A stretch of 5,518 nucleotides of DNA from Actinomycetota bacterium (GCA_005801025.1 SYDZ01000156.1:1-5518), one strand, 5' to 3'; counted from the first letter of the stretch, positions 1 to 5,518 are shown. Program-made: numbers and translations. The notes: a model not told the origin generated them from the letters alone.

Positions 1-2
1 AA

Positions 3-812
3 CTTCTTTCCGGGCAACTTTGGGACCGCGTTGCCGGAATGCAAGAGGAAAAGCAGATCATCGCCGGCCGTGTTGTTGCGCCGTTAGCTGACCCCGGGAC
101 CGCTAGCAAGGTTGGTGTAAAAGCTCCAGCAACGGTCCTACTATTTGGTCCCCCTGGTACCGGCAAAACTACTTTTGCCAAGGCCATCGCGGGTCGATTG
201 GGATGGCCATTTGTGGAACTGCTGCCGTCTAAACTGGAAAGTGGAGTGGACTCAATGTCTGCAGAACTTCGATCAGCGATGAATGATCTTTTGCAGTTGG
301 ATCGTGCGGTCGTATTCATTGATGAATTTGATGAAATCGCCTCGGCGAGAGAGCACAATTCGTCGACTAAGGGTGTAGTCAACGAGTTGCTGAAGATGAT
401 TCCTTTGTTCCGTTCAACTCCCGGACATCTTTTAGTGTGTGCAACTAATTTTGTCGCCGATATTGACTCAGCCGTTCTGAGGCCCGGAAGATTTGATTTA
501 GTCATTCCCATCGGTCCCCCTGACCTATCGGCACGGCGGTCACTGTGGGGGGCGGCGCTGGCGCGATTAGATCATCAGGGAGTTGATGTTGAAGAACTTG
601 CCCTGAAAACCGAAGGGTTCACACCAGGTGACGTTGAACTTGCCTCGCAACGAGCAGCAGCAGCAGCCTTCGATCGTATTAGGGAGGGTTTAGAACCTGC
701 TTTCGTTGCAAGTACAGACCTAGATGCTGCAGTGGCTCGCACTCGACCGTCAGTAACTGTTGAAATAAGAGAACGCTTCTCTGAGGAAGTTCTTAAGTAC
801 GCTCGAGTGTGA
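3..812 (+). CDS. AAA-family ATPase (5' end outside the window)
   Basis: This is an ATP-driven protein-remodelling ATPase of the classical AAA family (CDC48/FtsH-like module); the substrate is unknown. The frame is open to the left edge and the residues before the first ATG at 39 (LWDRVAGMQEEKQ) fit the usual start of an AAA module, so the true start lies upstream and ATG 39 is probably internal. Numbered from that Met, one sees Walker A GPPGTGKT (37-44), Walker B VVFIDE (91-96) with the catalytic Glu, sensor 1 in CATN (Asn137), the arginine-finger stretch LRPGRFD (147-153) and the helical lid with GFTPGDVE. All key residues are present, so it should hydrolyse ATP. No HEXXH protease motif follows the lid, which argues against FtsH. 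No membrane segment is visible in this part. A 73-nt gap separates it from the next + strand gene. The family is certain; the cellular role is not. Confidence 0.93.
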   Translation, partial: LLSGQLWDRVAGMQEEKQIIAGRVVAPLADPGTASKVGVKAPATVLLFGPPGTGKTTFAKAIAGRLGWPFVELLPSKLESGVDSMSAELRSAMNDLLQLDRAVVFIDEFDEIASAREHNSSTKGVVNELLKMIPLFRSTPGHLLVCATNFVADIDSAVLRPGRFDLVIPIGPPDLSARRSLWGAALARLDHQGVDVEELALKTEGFTPGDVELASQRAAAAAFDRIREGLEPAFVASTDLDAAVARTRPSVTVEIRERFSEEVLKYARV

Positions 813-830
813 AGTCCAAGATCTGAAGCG

Positions 831-861
831 TTGACACTTATCTCACAGAAAAAGGTACATG
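831..861 (+). promoter_or_regulatory. possible promoter for the small acidic gene
   Basis: A perfect TTGACA -35 hexamer lies at 831-836 in the gap after the ATPase gene. The best -10 is a poor TACATG at 856-861, 19 nt downstream. Start of transcription would fall near 868, leaving a leader of about 20 nt. The weak -10 and long spacer keep this tentative. Confidence 0.35.
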
Positions 862-885
862 TGTGGTTTCTCATCAGTGTGATAT

Positions 886-1239
886 GTGGTTGCGATGATT
901 GAGCCACGGAGCGTTGTCTTAGAGCACGAGGCCGTTCTTGCGCTGACGCAAATTTTGGGGATCATGGGCGATCAACTCATGGCAGATGGCTTGGAATCGC
1001 AGTGGAATTTTGAACATATCATTGAACTTGAAGCCCGACTCATGACACCAGCATCCGGGGAAGCAGTCACACTCGGAATAGATGATGCTGCCTTGCTACT
1101 GCAAGGAATGGCCTTTACTGAGGTGATGTCTATTGATTTTCCGTGGATTGAGATGTTGCGCTGGGTAACAGATTTTGTGACAACTGAGTTACGCCAACAT
1201 TGGTCCGATGAGGAGTGGCAGAAACTAACTCTGTCGTAG
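886..1239 (+). CDS. small acidic protein of unknown function
   Basis: I do not recognise this 117-residue protein. It is rich in Glu, Asp, Met and Leu, has no signal peptide or membrane span, and looks mostly helical and cytosolic, with tryptophans near the C-terminus (FPWIEMLRW and HWSDEEWQK). A stop at 880-882 limits the start to GTG 886 or ATG 895 (114 residues); neither has a clear Shine-Dalgarno sequence, so the choice is open. It follows the AAA ATPase gene in the same direction after 73 nt, with a possible promoter of its own between them. The frame is free of stops and has ordinary codon use, and the reverse-strand reading of the same stretch is low-complexity and Ser-rich, so the + strand reading is preferred. 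A partner or adaptor of the ATPase is conceivable but only from position. Confidence 0.72.
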   Translation: MVAMIEPRSVVLEHEAVLALTQILGIMGDQLMADGLESQWNFEHIIELEARLMTPASGEAVTLGIDDAALLLQGMAFTEVMSIDFPWIEMLRWVTDFVTTELRQHWSDEEWQKLTLS

Positions 1240-1249
1240 TCAGCCAATG

Positions 1250-1276
1250 TTGAGTGTTGGTGCGAGAGCGTATAGT
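1250..1276 (+). promoter_or_regulatory. possible promoter for the membrane-protein gene
   Basis: TATAGT (1271-1276) is a good -10 match, placed 30 nt before the GTG start. A TTGAGT -35 candidate lies at 1250-1255, but the 15-nt spacer is shorter than ideal. It sits directly after the stop of the preceding gene. Confidence 0.35.
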
Positions 1277-1306
1277 TTCCCGGTTGAACTTTTCTTAGGT
1301 GACTAG

Positions 1307-1666
1307 GTGAGCCAAAAATCGCACTCGCTTTTTGTGAACGATAGATACCGTTTCACACCTATGCGTCAGGCAGCAATTCCAATTTTGATCATTCTTGTGG
1401 CAACCACTTTTGTAGTTTTTCGGCGTGAAGTTCTCAGAGATATCTGGCTACGGCTTAACGAAGTACCACGTGTTGCACTGCTACCGCTGGCACTTGCGGG
1501 AATGGGAATGGTGTTTGCGCGCGGAATGTTTCTTGCCGCATGTTCACCAGGAGTCTCTGTACGCCAAGCCATGATGGCAGATCAGTCTGCGCTTGCTGCT
1601 GGCTATGGAATTATCATCGGTGGAGGAGTCGTGGGCACCGGGATGCGCATCCACATGTTCAACTAG
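1307..1666 (+). CDS. truncated YbhN/LPG-synthase-TM-like membrane protein
   Basis: This 119-residue inner-membrane protein resembles the N-terminal part of the YbhN/UPF0104 family (lysylphosphatidylglycerol synthase transmembrane region), which usually has around 300 residues and six or more spans. Hydrophobic segments lie at about 22-38, 56-79 and 94-110. The RGMFLAACSPGVSVRQAMMADQSALAAGY stretch, followed by a Gly-rich GGGVVGTGMRIHMF turn, is what suggests the family. The protein then ends abruptly at a TAG where family members continue, and I find no continuation in the other + frames beyond it. The GTG start at 1307 is supported by an AGGT Shine-Dalgarno at 1297-1300; ATG 1361 is an alternative. 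The stop lies inside the end of the convergent oxidoreductase gene. It is probably a non-functional fragment left by a rearrangement; family membership is judged from pattern only. Confidence 0.62.
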   Translation: MSQKSHSLFVNDRYRFTPMRQAAIPILIILVATTFVVFRREVLRDIWLRLNEVPRVALLPLALAGMGMVFARGMFLAACSPGVSVRQAMMADQSALAAGYGIIIGGGVVGTGMRIHMFN

Positions 1667-2607
1667 GGGTGTCGTGTGATCGCATCAAGAATGTGGGCGA
1701 CACGAATTGAATCGGCGCTTGAGACCATCCAACCGTCGTCACCATCAATGACTCGACTGACGTTCTCAACCATTTCCACGAACGCATTCGTGACTGCGAA
1801 TTCTTCAACGACATCGTTGATTCGCAGAGAACATTCTTCATTCCATGTTGTGAATGACTCGCCAGCCTCGGTGCTGATCTGTCCGAGTGACCCCCGAACA
1901 ATGAATTGTTGTTGGCTCGGTAAAGCAAACGAACTCACTGAGTGTGCCGTCACTGAGTCGTTGATACGCACCGAGACATCAGTAGTTAGATCAATACCAG
2001 TTGGCCCGATCACGCGAGAAAGATCAGTAATTTTTAGATCAGTTGCACCCGCTGTCAGCGCAACCCATGCGTGGGCCTGATAACACCCAACATCAAGTAA
2101 GGCACCGCCGCCCATTGCCGGGTTCATTCGATAGTTGTCGGTCATCTCTGAAGTGAAAGTGAAAGCAGTTTCGATGTGCTCAATTTCTCCGATAGATCCA
2201 CTGGCAACTACCTCAATGATGCGGGCAAATCGTGGGTGCCATCTGCCCCACACTGCTTCAACAAGAAGTTGACCATTGCGGGAAGCGCATTGAAACATTG
2301 CTTCTGTTTCAGATGCGTTGAGCCCAAGTGGTTTTTCGCAGAGAACATGTTTGCCGGCTTCGAGCGACATTGTGACCCACTCAAGATGTTGGCTATTAGA
2401 CAAACTGATATATACCGCATCAACGCGTTCGTCAGCCAAGAGGTCTTCGTATGTTGCGTGAACTCGTTTTGGCTCAAGAGTTGCAGATCGCTGCTCATCG
2501 CGGCTTGCTACGGCATAGAGGTTTGCTCCGCGAGATGTGTGCACGGCGGGGGCTAGGCCACGACTGGCAACAAATCCAGCGCCTAGAAACCCCCAATTCA
2601 CTGTCAT
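1663..2607 (-). CDS. Gfo/Idh/MocA family oxidoreductase, probably NADP-dependent
   Basis: This 314-residue protein is a cytosolic dehydrogenase of the Gfo/Idh/MocA family, which oxidises or reduces hydroxyl/keto groups of sugars, inositols or dihydrodiols. The N-terminal Rossmann fold starts with GFLGAGFVA (6-14). Ser35-Arg36 at the end of the second strand is the usual sign of NADP preference. The nicotinamide-side EKP motif is at 91-93, and MGGGALLDVGCYQAH (165-179) carries Asp172 and Tyr176. That motif and the EAVWGRWHPRF stretch (117-127) are typical of the dihydrodiol dehydrogenase/glucose-fructose oxidoreductase branch. The length is normal for the family and the protein looks intact. 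It is the second gene of an operon: its ATG lies 3 nt after the stop of the upstream gene, with only a weak GGCGG ribosome-binding site inside that gene, so coupled translation is likely. The exact substrate cannot be told from the sequence. Confidence 0.92.
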   Translation of the reverse strand: MTVNWGFLGAGFVASRGLAPAVHTSRGANLYAVASRDEQRSATLEPKRVHATYEDLLADERVDAVYISLSNSQHLEWVTMSLEAGKHVLCEKPLGLNASETEAMFQCASRNGQLLVEAVWGRWHPRFARIIEVVASGSIGEIEHIETAFTFTSEMTDNYRMNPAMGGGALLDVGCYQAHAWVALTAGATDLKITDLSRVIGPTGIDLTTDVSVRINDSVTAHSVSSFALPSQQQFIVRGSLGQISTEAGESFTTWNEECSLRINDVVEEFAVTNAFVEMVENVSRVIDGDDGWMVSSADSIRVAHILDAITRHP

Positions 2608-2610
2608 TCG

Positions 2611-3639
2611 CTATGACCGCCGGAGCACAGGTGTAACGGGCATGGCGTTTTGCAGGGCCGACAGTTCGGCGGCCTGCATAATGGCGACGACATTGCGATA
2701 TTGCAATGCATTGACTTCCATCGCAGTTCCATTGTTGAATAATTCAACGATGGAACGATGGAACTCGTGGGGCACTAGCGGTCGTAGGGGTGCGATGCGT
2801 GAAGTTCCGTCAGTGTGATGCACCGTCAGAATTGCGGGCAAGTCAGCGACCGCTGGTTCGCCGGCCGGATCCCAATCACCGATGATTGCTCCCTGTGTGC
2901 CCAGCACATAAAACTTCGGTTTGCGAGCAGCAGCAAGATCGGAATGAACAAAGGTCGCTTGCTTGCCGGTCGTGAAGGTGACCGTGACATGTGCATGATC
3001 AGCATTCGTTGCATGGGTCCAGACGCGCTTGTGGTTCTGCCCACTGATATGAGCCACATCATCGGAAATGATGTTCAGGATTTGATCAAGGAAATGACTT
3101 CCCCAATCGAAAATCGCGCCGCCAGACACTTCGGCGTTTGAGTGCCAATAATCGCATGGGCGTGAGTACCCACCGACGAAACTGTCGTAGTGATAGACAT
3201 CGCCAATCTCGCCAGATCGAATGATCTCGCGCATCGTGACAAAGTCATCATCAAATCTGCGGTTCTGATACACCACAAGCATGAGCTTCTGAATTGAGGC
3301 GAGGGCCATAAGTTCGTCGCATTGTTCAGCGGTGAGAGCCATTGGCTTTTCAAGCACGACATGGATGCCGCGCGTGAGTGATTCCTTCGCCCACTGAAAA
3401 TGGGTATTCGGTGGTGTCGAAATAACAACCAGGTCAAGAAGTTTGGAATTCAGCATCTCCGTTGCGTCACGAAACGGTGTCGCCTGTGGGGCAAGTTCAA
3501 GTGCTGCTGCCACACGTTCTGGATTCATGTCGCACACGGCCATCAGTTCGAGGCCAATGGTATTTTGGACTGCAAGATTGTGCTCATGTCCGATTGCGCC
3601 GTAGGCAAGTAGTCCGACGCGGATATTGCTGTTATTCAT
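2611..3639 (-). CDS. Gfo/Idh/MocA family oxidoreductase, probably NAD-dependent
   Basis: This is a second, different member of the same family, 342 residues from ATG 3639. The Rossmann fold has VGLLAYGAIG (8-17) and ends its second strand in Asp37 (VCD), the residue that binds the adenosine ribose and favours NAD. EKP is at 97-99, an NRRFDDDF stretch at 126-133, and GGAIFDWGSHFLDQ (173-186) supplies Asp178 and His182, as in the inositol-dehydrogenase-like branch. Longer readings start at 3690 or 3717, but these add residues before the conserved first strand, and the likely transcription start (about 3682) lies inside them, so 3639 is chosen. It is the first gene of the two-gene operon and has its own promoter and a likely operator. 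Substrate unknown; a sugar or cyclitol is expected. The pairing with a NADP-type homologue suggests two linked redox steps on one substrate, which is inference. Confidence 0.92.
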   Translation of the reverse strand: MNNSNIRVGLLAYGAIGHEHNLAVQNTIGLELMAVCDMNPERVAAALELAPQATPFRDATEMLNSKLLDLVVISTPPNTHFQWAKESLTRGIHVVLEKPMALTAEQCDELMALASIQKLMLVVYQNRRFDDDFVTMREIIRSGEIGDVYHYDSFVGGYSRPCDYWHSNAEVSGGAIFDWGSHFLDQILNIISDDVAHISGQNHKRVWTHATNADHAHVTVTFTTGKQATFVHSDLAAARKPKFYVLGTQGAIIGDWDPAGEPAVADLPAILTVHHTDGTSRIAPLRPLVPHEFHRSIVELFNNGTAMEVNALQYRNVVAIMQAAELSALQNAMPVTPVLRRS

Positions 3640-3646
3640 CGCTTCT

Positions 3647-3657
3647 GAGATTATCTC
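3647..3657. repeat. perfect 5-bp inverted repeat in the operon leader
   Basis: GAGAT-T-ATCTC forms a perfect inverted repeat around one central base, 8 nt upstream of the ATG at 3639. On the - strand it contains the only purine-rich GGAG-like stretch before the start codon. It could be a protein-binding site or could mask ribosome binding. An 11-nt palindrome can arise by chance. Confidence 0.4.
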
Positions 3658-3685
3658 CCATACCTGCAGAACAGGAAGGCGCACG

Positions 3686-3705
3686 CTCATTTTCAGTGGA
3701 ATGAG
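3686..3705. promoter_or_regulatory. likely operator overlapping the operon -10 box
   Basis: CTCATT and AATGAG are perfect 6-bp inverted arms separated by 8 nt (20 bp in total). The left arm and spacer cover the -10 hexamer at 3689-3694 and the rest lies in the promoter spacer. A dimeric repressor bound here would block RNA polymerase. No matching regulator gene is in the window; the broken oxyR next door is not an obvious candidate because this site lacks the long LysR-type layout. Confidence 0.5.
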
Positions 3706-3717
3706 ATCAATAGTCAA
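3689..3717 (-). promoter_or_regulatory. sigma-70-type promoter of the oxidoreductase operon
   Basis: Read on the - strand, a TTGACT -35 (3712-3717; 5 of 6 consensus bases) is followed after exactly 17 nt by GAAAAT (3689-3694; 4 of 6). Transcription would begin near 3682, giving a leader of about 43 nt to ATG 3639. This promoter sits where the operon needs one and supports the short start of its first gene. Confidence 0.6.
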
Positions 3718-3754
3718 ATTTTACGCCGACTGCGATAAGCGCTTTGCTGGCCAT

Positions 3755-4131
3755 CTAGATATCAAAGTGATCCAAGTTCATGATCTTTGTTCAGGCACTC
3801 ACAAAATCGCGCACAAACTTTTCGCAAGCATCATCTTGTGCATGAGAAGAAGGGCATTGTCTACGCGATCAAGTCACCGAGATTTGTCACCTCATATTCA
3901 GTGAACCGAGCGAGATTCAAGCAACGGGTATGGCGACACTGACGCAGATGGCGGCGGCAGGCTTAGGAGTTACCCTGTTGCCAGAGTGCGCAGAAAAAAA
4001 TAGAGGCAGGCCCTGGGCGGGGAATTGTCACACGCAAGTTCGCTGGCCAATCTCCTTGCCACACGATTTCACTTACTGAGCAACGCTCTTTCGCACCTTT
4101 CCCGTTCCAGTCTGCTGTTGCGTGTCCGTGA
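3755..4131 (+). pseudogene. oxyR: oxyR remnant: LysR-type peroxide sensor, effector domain only
   Basis: This is a broken gene for OxyR, the LysR-type activator that senses hydrogen peroxide by a disulfide between two cysteines. Three + strand pieces join into one recognisable effector domain. From 3755, LDIKVIQVHD then THKIAHK and ILCM match the family's strand and HPLA region, with a few residues missing after the Asp. After one extra base near 3845 the frame shifts to EEGHCLRDQVTEIC (from 3846), the OxyR signature with both redox cysteines (3858-3860 and 3885-3887) nine residues apart, as in E. coli Cys199/Cys208. ATLTQMAAAGLGVTLLPECAE follows. A run of seven A (3994-4000) then shifts the frame again to EAGPGRGIVTRKFAG and HTISLTEQRS, ending at TGA 4129. 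The N-terminal helix-turn-helix is absent; the operon promoter lies there instead. It cannot make a working regulator. Weak similarity may reach back to about 3728. Confidence 0.8.
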
Positions 4132-4138
4132 CAGTTGG

Positions 4139-4633
4139 TTATTTTTGATCTTTGTGCGGTAAGCCATTCGGAAAAAGTTTGGCGACGAGTTGTTCGCTGA
4201 GGGTTCGAATGCTCTTGGGTGTCTCAAGCATTTCGGCGGTGACTTTCACGTTGAATCCTCCGCCCTGCCAACGAGACGGTGTCGCTGTTGGGAGTGTTTC
4301 GTTTTCTGCGAAGGACACAATCCGAGTTGTGCCGTCGTGAAGGATGTGAAACTCCTTGATGTCCGCCCGGACATCGTTGCCTGAGAAGTGTGTGGAATCT
4401 TTGATCCAAACGCCAGCCCCGTTAAGCAGGGCAGCAGCCTCATTCCAAGACAAGCCGGGCCAATTGTCATTCATAAATGGCACATGTAGTTGCTTGGTGA
4501 TTGGTATCCAGTGTTGATAATGACGATACGCGTATAGCCCTTCGCGGGTGAAGCCCCAACGAACGTTAGTTGGAAGTTCGAGCGGGACGTTGCCCGAATT
4601 CGTACCGTCGGTTGTATTTCCTGTGCCTTGCAT
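4139..4633 (-). CDS. tryptophan-rich protein of unknown function
   Basis: I do not recognise this protein. The start is best placed at ATG 4633 (164 residues), because GGAGG lies 5 nt before it; a GTG at 4663 would give 174 residues but has poorer spacing. The first 20 residues are Gly/Thr/Asn-rich and probably disordered. The rest looks like a compact soluble domain with many aromatic residues: six Trp in short motifs (RWGF, HWIP, NWPG, SWNE, VWIK, RWQG) and a HYQHW segment. It ends in a charged PHKDQK tail. There is no signal peptide, membrane span or Cys, and no catalytic motif I can name. It converges on the oxyR remnant, which ends 8 nt from its stop, and has a rhamnosidase remnant upstream on the same strand. 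It is the only intact-looking gene in an otherwise decayed stretch, so it may have arrived separately. Confidence 0.7.
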   Translation of the reverse strand: MQGTGNTTDGTNSGNVPLELPTNVRWGFTREGLYAYRHYQHWIPITKQLHVPFMNDNWPGLSWNEAAALLNGAGVWIKDSTHFSGNDVRADIKEFHILHDGTTRIVSFAENETLPTATPSRWQGGGFNVKVTAEMLETPKSIRTLSEQLVAKLFPNGLPHKDQK

Positions 4634-4638
4634 GATGT

Positions 4639-4643
4639 CCTCC
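4639..4643 (-). promoter_or_regulatory. ribosome-binding site deciding the start of the 164-residue gene
   Basis: GGAGG on the - strand (CCTCC on the + strand) stands 5 nt before the ATG at 4631-4633. It is the best Shine-Dalgarno match of any gene in this window and is the reason for rejecting the GTG at 4663 as start. Confidence 0.65.
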
Positions 4644-4663
4644 ATCGAACCCAGCGTTGCCAC

Positions 4664-4955
4664 CTTTCCCTATTGGGTGGTTGGCGGATCGTCAACGGGC
4701 CGGGCCCCTCGGATCCTCTTAATGGACAAACAAGACATCAACAGTTCGTTGAATAAAATGCAACTGAATGAGGCACACTGAAATTTGGCAGCAAACTCTC
4801 ATCGCAGATGTTGATGTCGTTCGTGCGTTCATTGAAACCGGATCATAGGCGTGTGCGTGCAGTGGGTCTGCGACGACGCACGTTGCAGCAATGCGGCTAT
4901 CAAACAAATCAGGGAATCACGCTCGTCACTAAGTGTCCATCGAAAAAGCGAGTGA
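4664..4955. other. stretch without a supported gene
   Basis: No convincing gene lies here. A GC-rich patch at 4686-4716 holds GGGCC-G-GGCCC flanked by GGATC and GATCC, which could pair as a loose structure. On the + strand, ATG 4768 opens a 26-codon reading (ending IADVDVVRAFIETGS, stop at 4846) that looks helical but has no ribosome-binding site. On the - strand a 62-codon reading (4719-4907) is in the same frame as the rhamnosidase remnant but separated from it by several stops. It may be further gene debris, which I cannot assign. Confidence 0.4.
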
Positions 4956-5393
4956 TCATGTATGCGAGGACAGCACCGGAACGGGACTATCAATCTGCAT
5001 AACGCCATCGGTGCGAGATTCAACTGAGACGAATCCGTGAGGTGTCTGGACAGTAGTTTTGACCCAGTCAAGGTCACCGAGGACCGAGGCAATACGAAAC
5101 GATGCTTACCTAGGGCCACCCGCAGTGACGCCGGCGATAGAACGCACATGATCGCTCGTCGGGTTGATGACTGTCCTTGACCCCGTTCTTCGGTCCAACT
5201 GACCTGGTCCCTGTCGACGGGACTGCGTTTGCGAGAGATGGACATCTGCAGCTATCAGATGCACCACATTTCGCACCATCTCCCGCCTTTGTGAGGCTGA
5301 CACATCATTCCAAAGCCCAGTCATGCCGGGGTGGTGGTTGGGGATTACAACCGAGGATTGGCCGACCCCTGAACAGAATTCGCTCCGTGCATT
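4956..5393 (-). pseudogene. GH78 alpha-L-rhamnosidase remnant, C-terminal part
   Basis: A decayed gene for what looks like an alpha-L-rhamnosidase, an enzyme that releases terminal rhamnose from glycosides. On the - strand, GQSSVVIP, then TGLWNDVSASQRREMVRNVVHLIAAD and HLS (5363 down to 5232) follow the family pattern of the late catalytic barrel. The glycine-rich loop and PSWgy/E.W region that should come next is missing: only about 25 unrelated residues separate it from SDHVRSIAGVTAGGP. An in-frame TAA at 5106-5108 then stands where Tyr is expected (TAC to TAA, one base). The same frame goes on through ASFRIASVLGDLDWVKTTVQTPHGFVSVES to DSPVPVL, matching the C-terminal beta-sandwich, and ends at TGA 4956. 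Another stop at 5394-5396 bounds the upstream side; the catalytic half is not in the window. The family is inferred from motif pattern; a related alpha/alpha-barrel glycosidase is possible. Confidence 0.6.
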
Positions 5394-5487
5394 TCATCGC
5401 AAAAGTCATGTCTCAGGAGCCGAAAGGTGGCAAGCCTTGAACCAACAAGAGGATCACAAGTCACCCGTGTGTTGAACTTCTTGAAAT

Positions 5488-5494
5488 AGAGGGA
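5488..5494 (+). promoter_or_regulatory. ribosome-binding site of the gene leaving the window
   Basis: AGAGGGA lies 4 nt before the ATG at 5499-5501, a good Shine-Dalgarno match and spacing. Confidence 0.5.
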
Positions 5495-5498
5495 CGAC

Positions 5499-5518
5499 AT
5501 GGCTGTAGAACCAGCCAT
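5499..5518 (+). CDS. start of a gene cut by the right edge
   Basis: Six full codons (MAVEPA) and part of a seventh follow a good ribosome-binding site. Too little is visible to say what it encodes. About 100 nt separate it from the rhamnosidase remnant on the other strand, in which I find no confident promoter. Confidence 0.5.

Noticed and set aside
3..812. FtsH protease
   Set aside because: The ATPase module is similar, but the gene ends soon after the lid and no HEXXH zinc-protease domain follows.
1192..1259. terminator hairpin after the small acidic gene
   Set aside because: Only 4-bp stems (CCAA/TTGG) with no T-run are present.
1676..2080. 134-codon + strand frame
   Set aside because: Complementary to the well-supported oxidoreductase; Ser/Thr-rich shadow reading. 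It also does not continue the truncated membrane protein.
3626..3904. 92-codon + strand frame taken as a real gene
   Set aside because: It starts inside the oxidoreductase operon leader, antisense to it; only its later part (from 3755) is meaningful, as part of the oxyR remnant, and it turns to Arg/Ser-rich sequence after the frameshift.
4686..4716. GC-rich palindromic patch as a terminator
   Set aside because: The GGGCC-G-GGCCC core has too small a loop to fold alone, there is no T-run after it, and no gene ends there.
4829..5245. 138-codon open frame on the - strand
   Set aside because: It is Arg/Ser/Cys-rich without recognisable structure, and overlaps the rhamnosidase remnant, whose own frame gives family-like sequence.
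5177..5440. 87-codon open frame on the + strand
   Set aside because: Antisense to the rhamnosidase remnant, low-complexity stretches, no ribosome-binding site.

Overview
The base composition (roughly half GC), the GTG starts, and the family types suggest a bacterium with moderate GC. An actinobacterium is my best guess: the AAA ATPase, and the OxyR and rhamnosidase remnants, read most like actinobacterial versions. This is an impression from remembered sequence patterns, not a search, and I cannot name a genus. No RNA gene, CRISPR array, transposase or origin is visible.

Left block (1-1666, + strand): the 3' part of a cytosolic AAA-family ATPase gene, a small acidic protein of unknown function, and a short membrane protein. 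The membrane protein reads like only the N-terminal third of a YbhN/LPG-synthase-TM family protein. It stops in a CTAG that is also the stop codon of the convergent gene on the other strand.

Centre (1663-3720, - strand): a two-gene operon of Gfo/Idh/MocA sugar-type oxidoreductases, transcribed right to left with 3 nt between the genes. One shows the signature of NAD preference and the other that of NADP preference. A TTGACT-17-GAAAAT promoter precedes the operon, with a 6-bp-arm inverted repeat across its -10 region, so local repression is likely.

Right block (3720-5498): mostly gene remains. At 3755-4131 (+) lies a broken oxyR: the effector domain with both peroxide-sensing cysteines is still readable, but only across two frameshifts, and the DNA-binding half is gone. 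At 4139-4633 (-) is one intact-looking, tryptophan-rich protein of unknown function with a strong ribosome-binding site. At 4956-5393 (-) is the decayed C-terminal part of what looks like a GH78 alpha-L-rhamnosidase, with in-frame stops and an internal deletion. A new + strand gene starts at 5499 and leaves the window.

Taken together, the window looks like a turnover region. A functional sugar-oxidoreductase operon sits between a truncated membrane gene and two decaying genes. The rhamnosidase relic and the oxidoreductase pair could be what is left of a glycoside-use locus, but this link is inference. I do not see a clear new defence or metabolic system; the strongest observations are the two unlisted pseudogenes and the promoter/operator layout.
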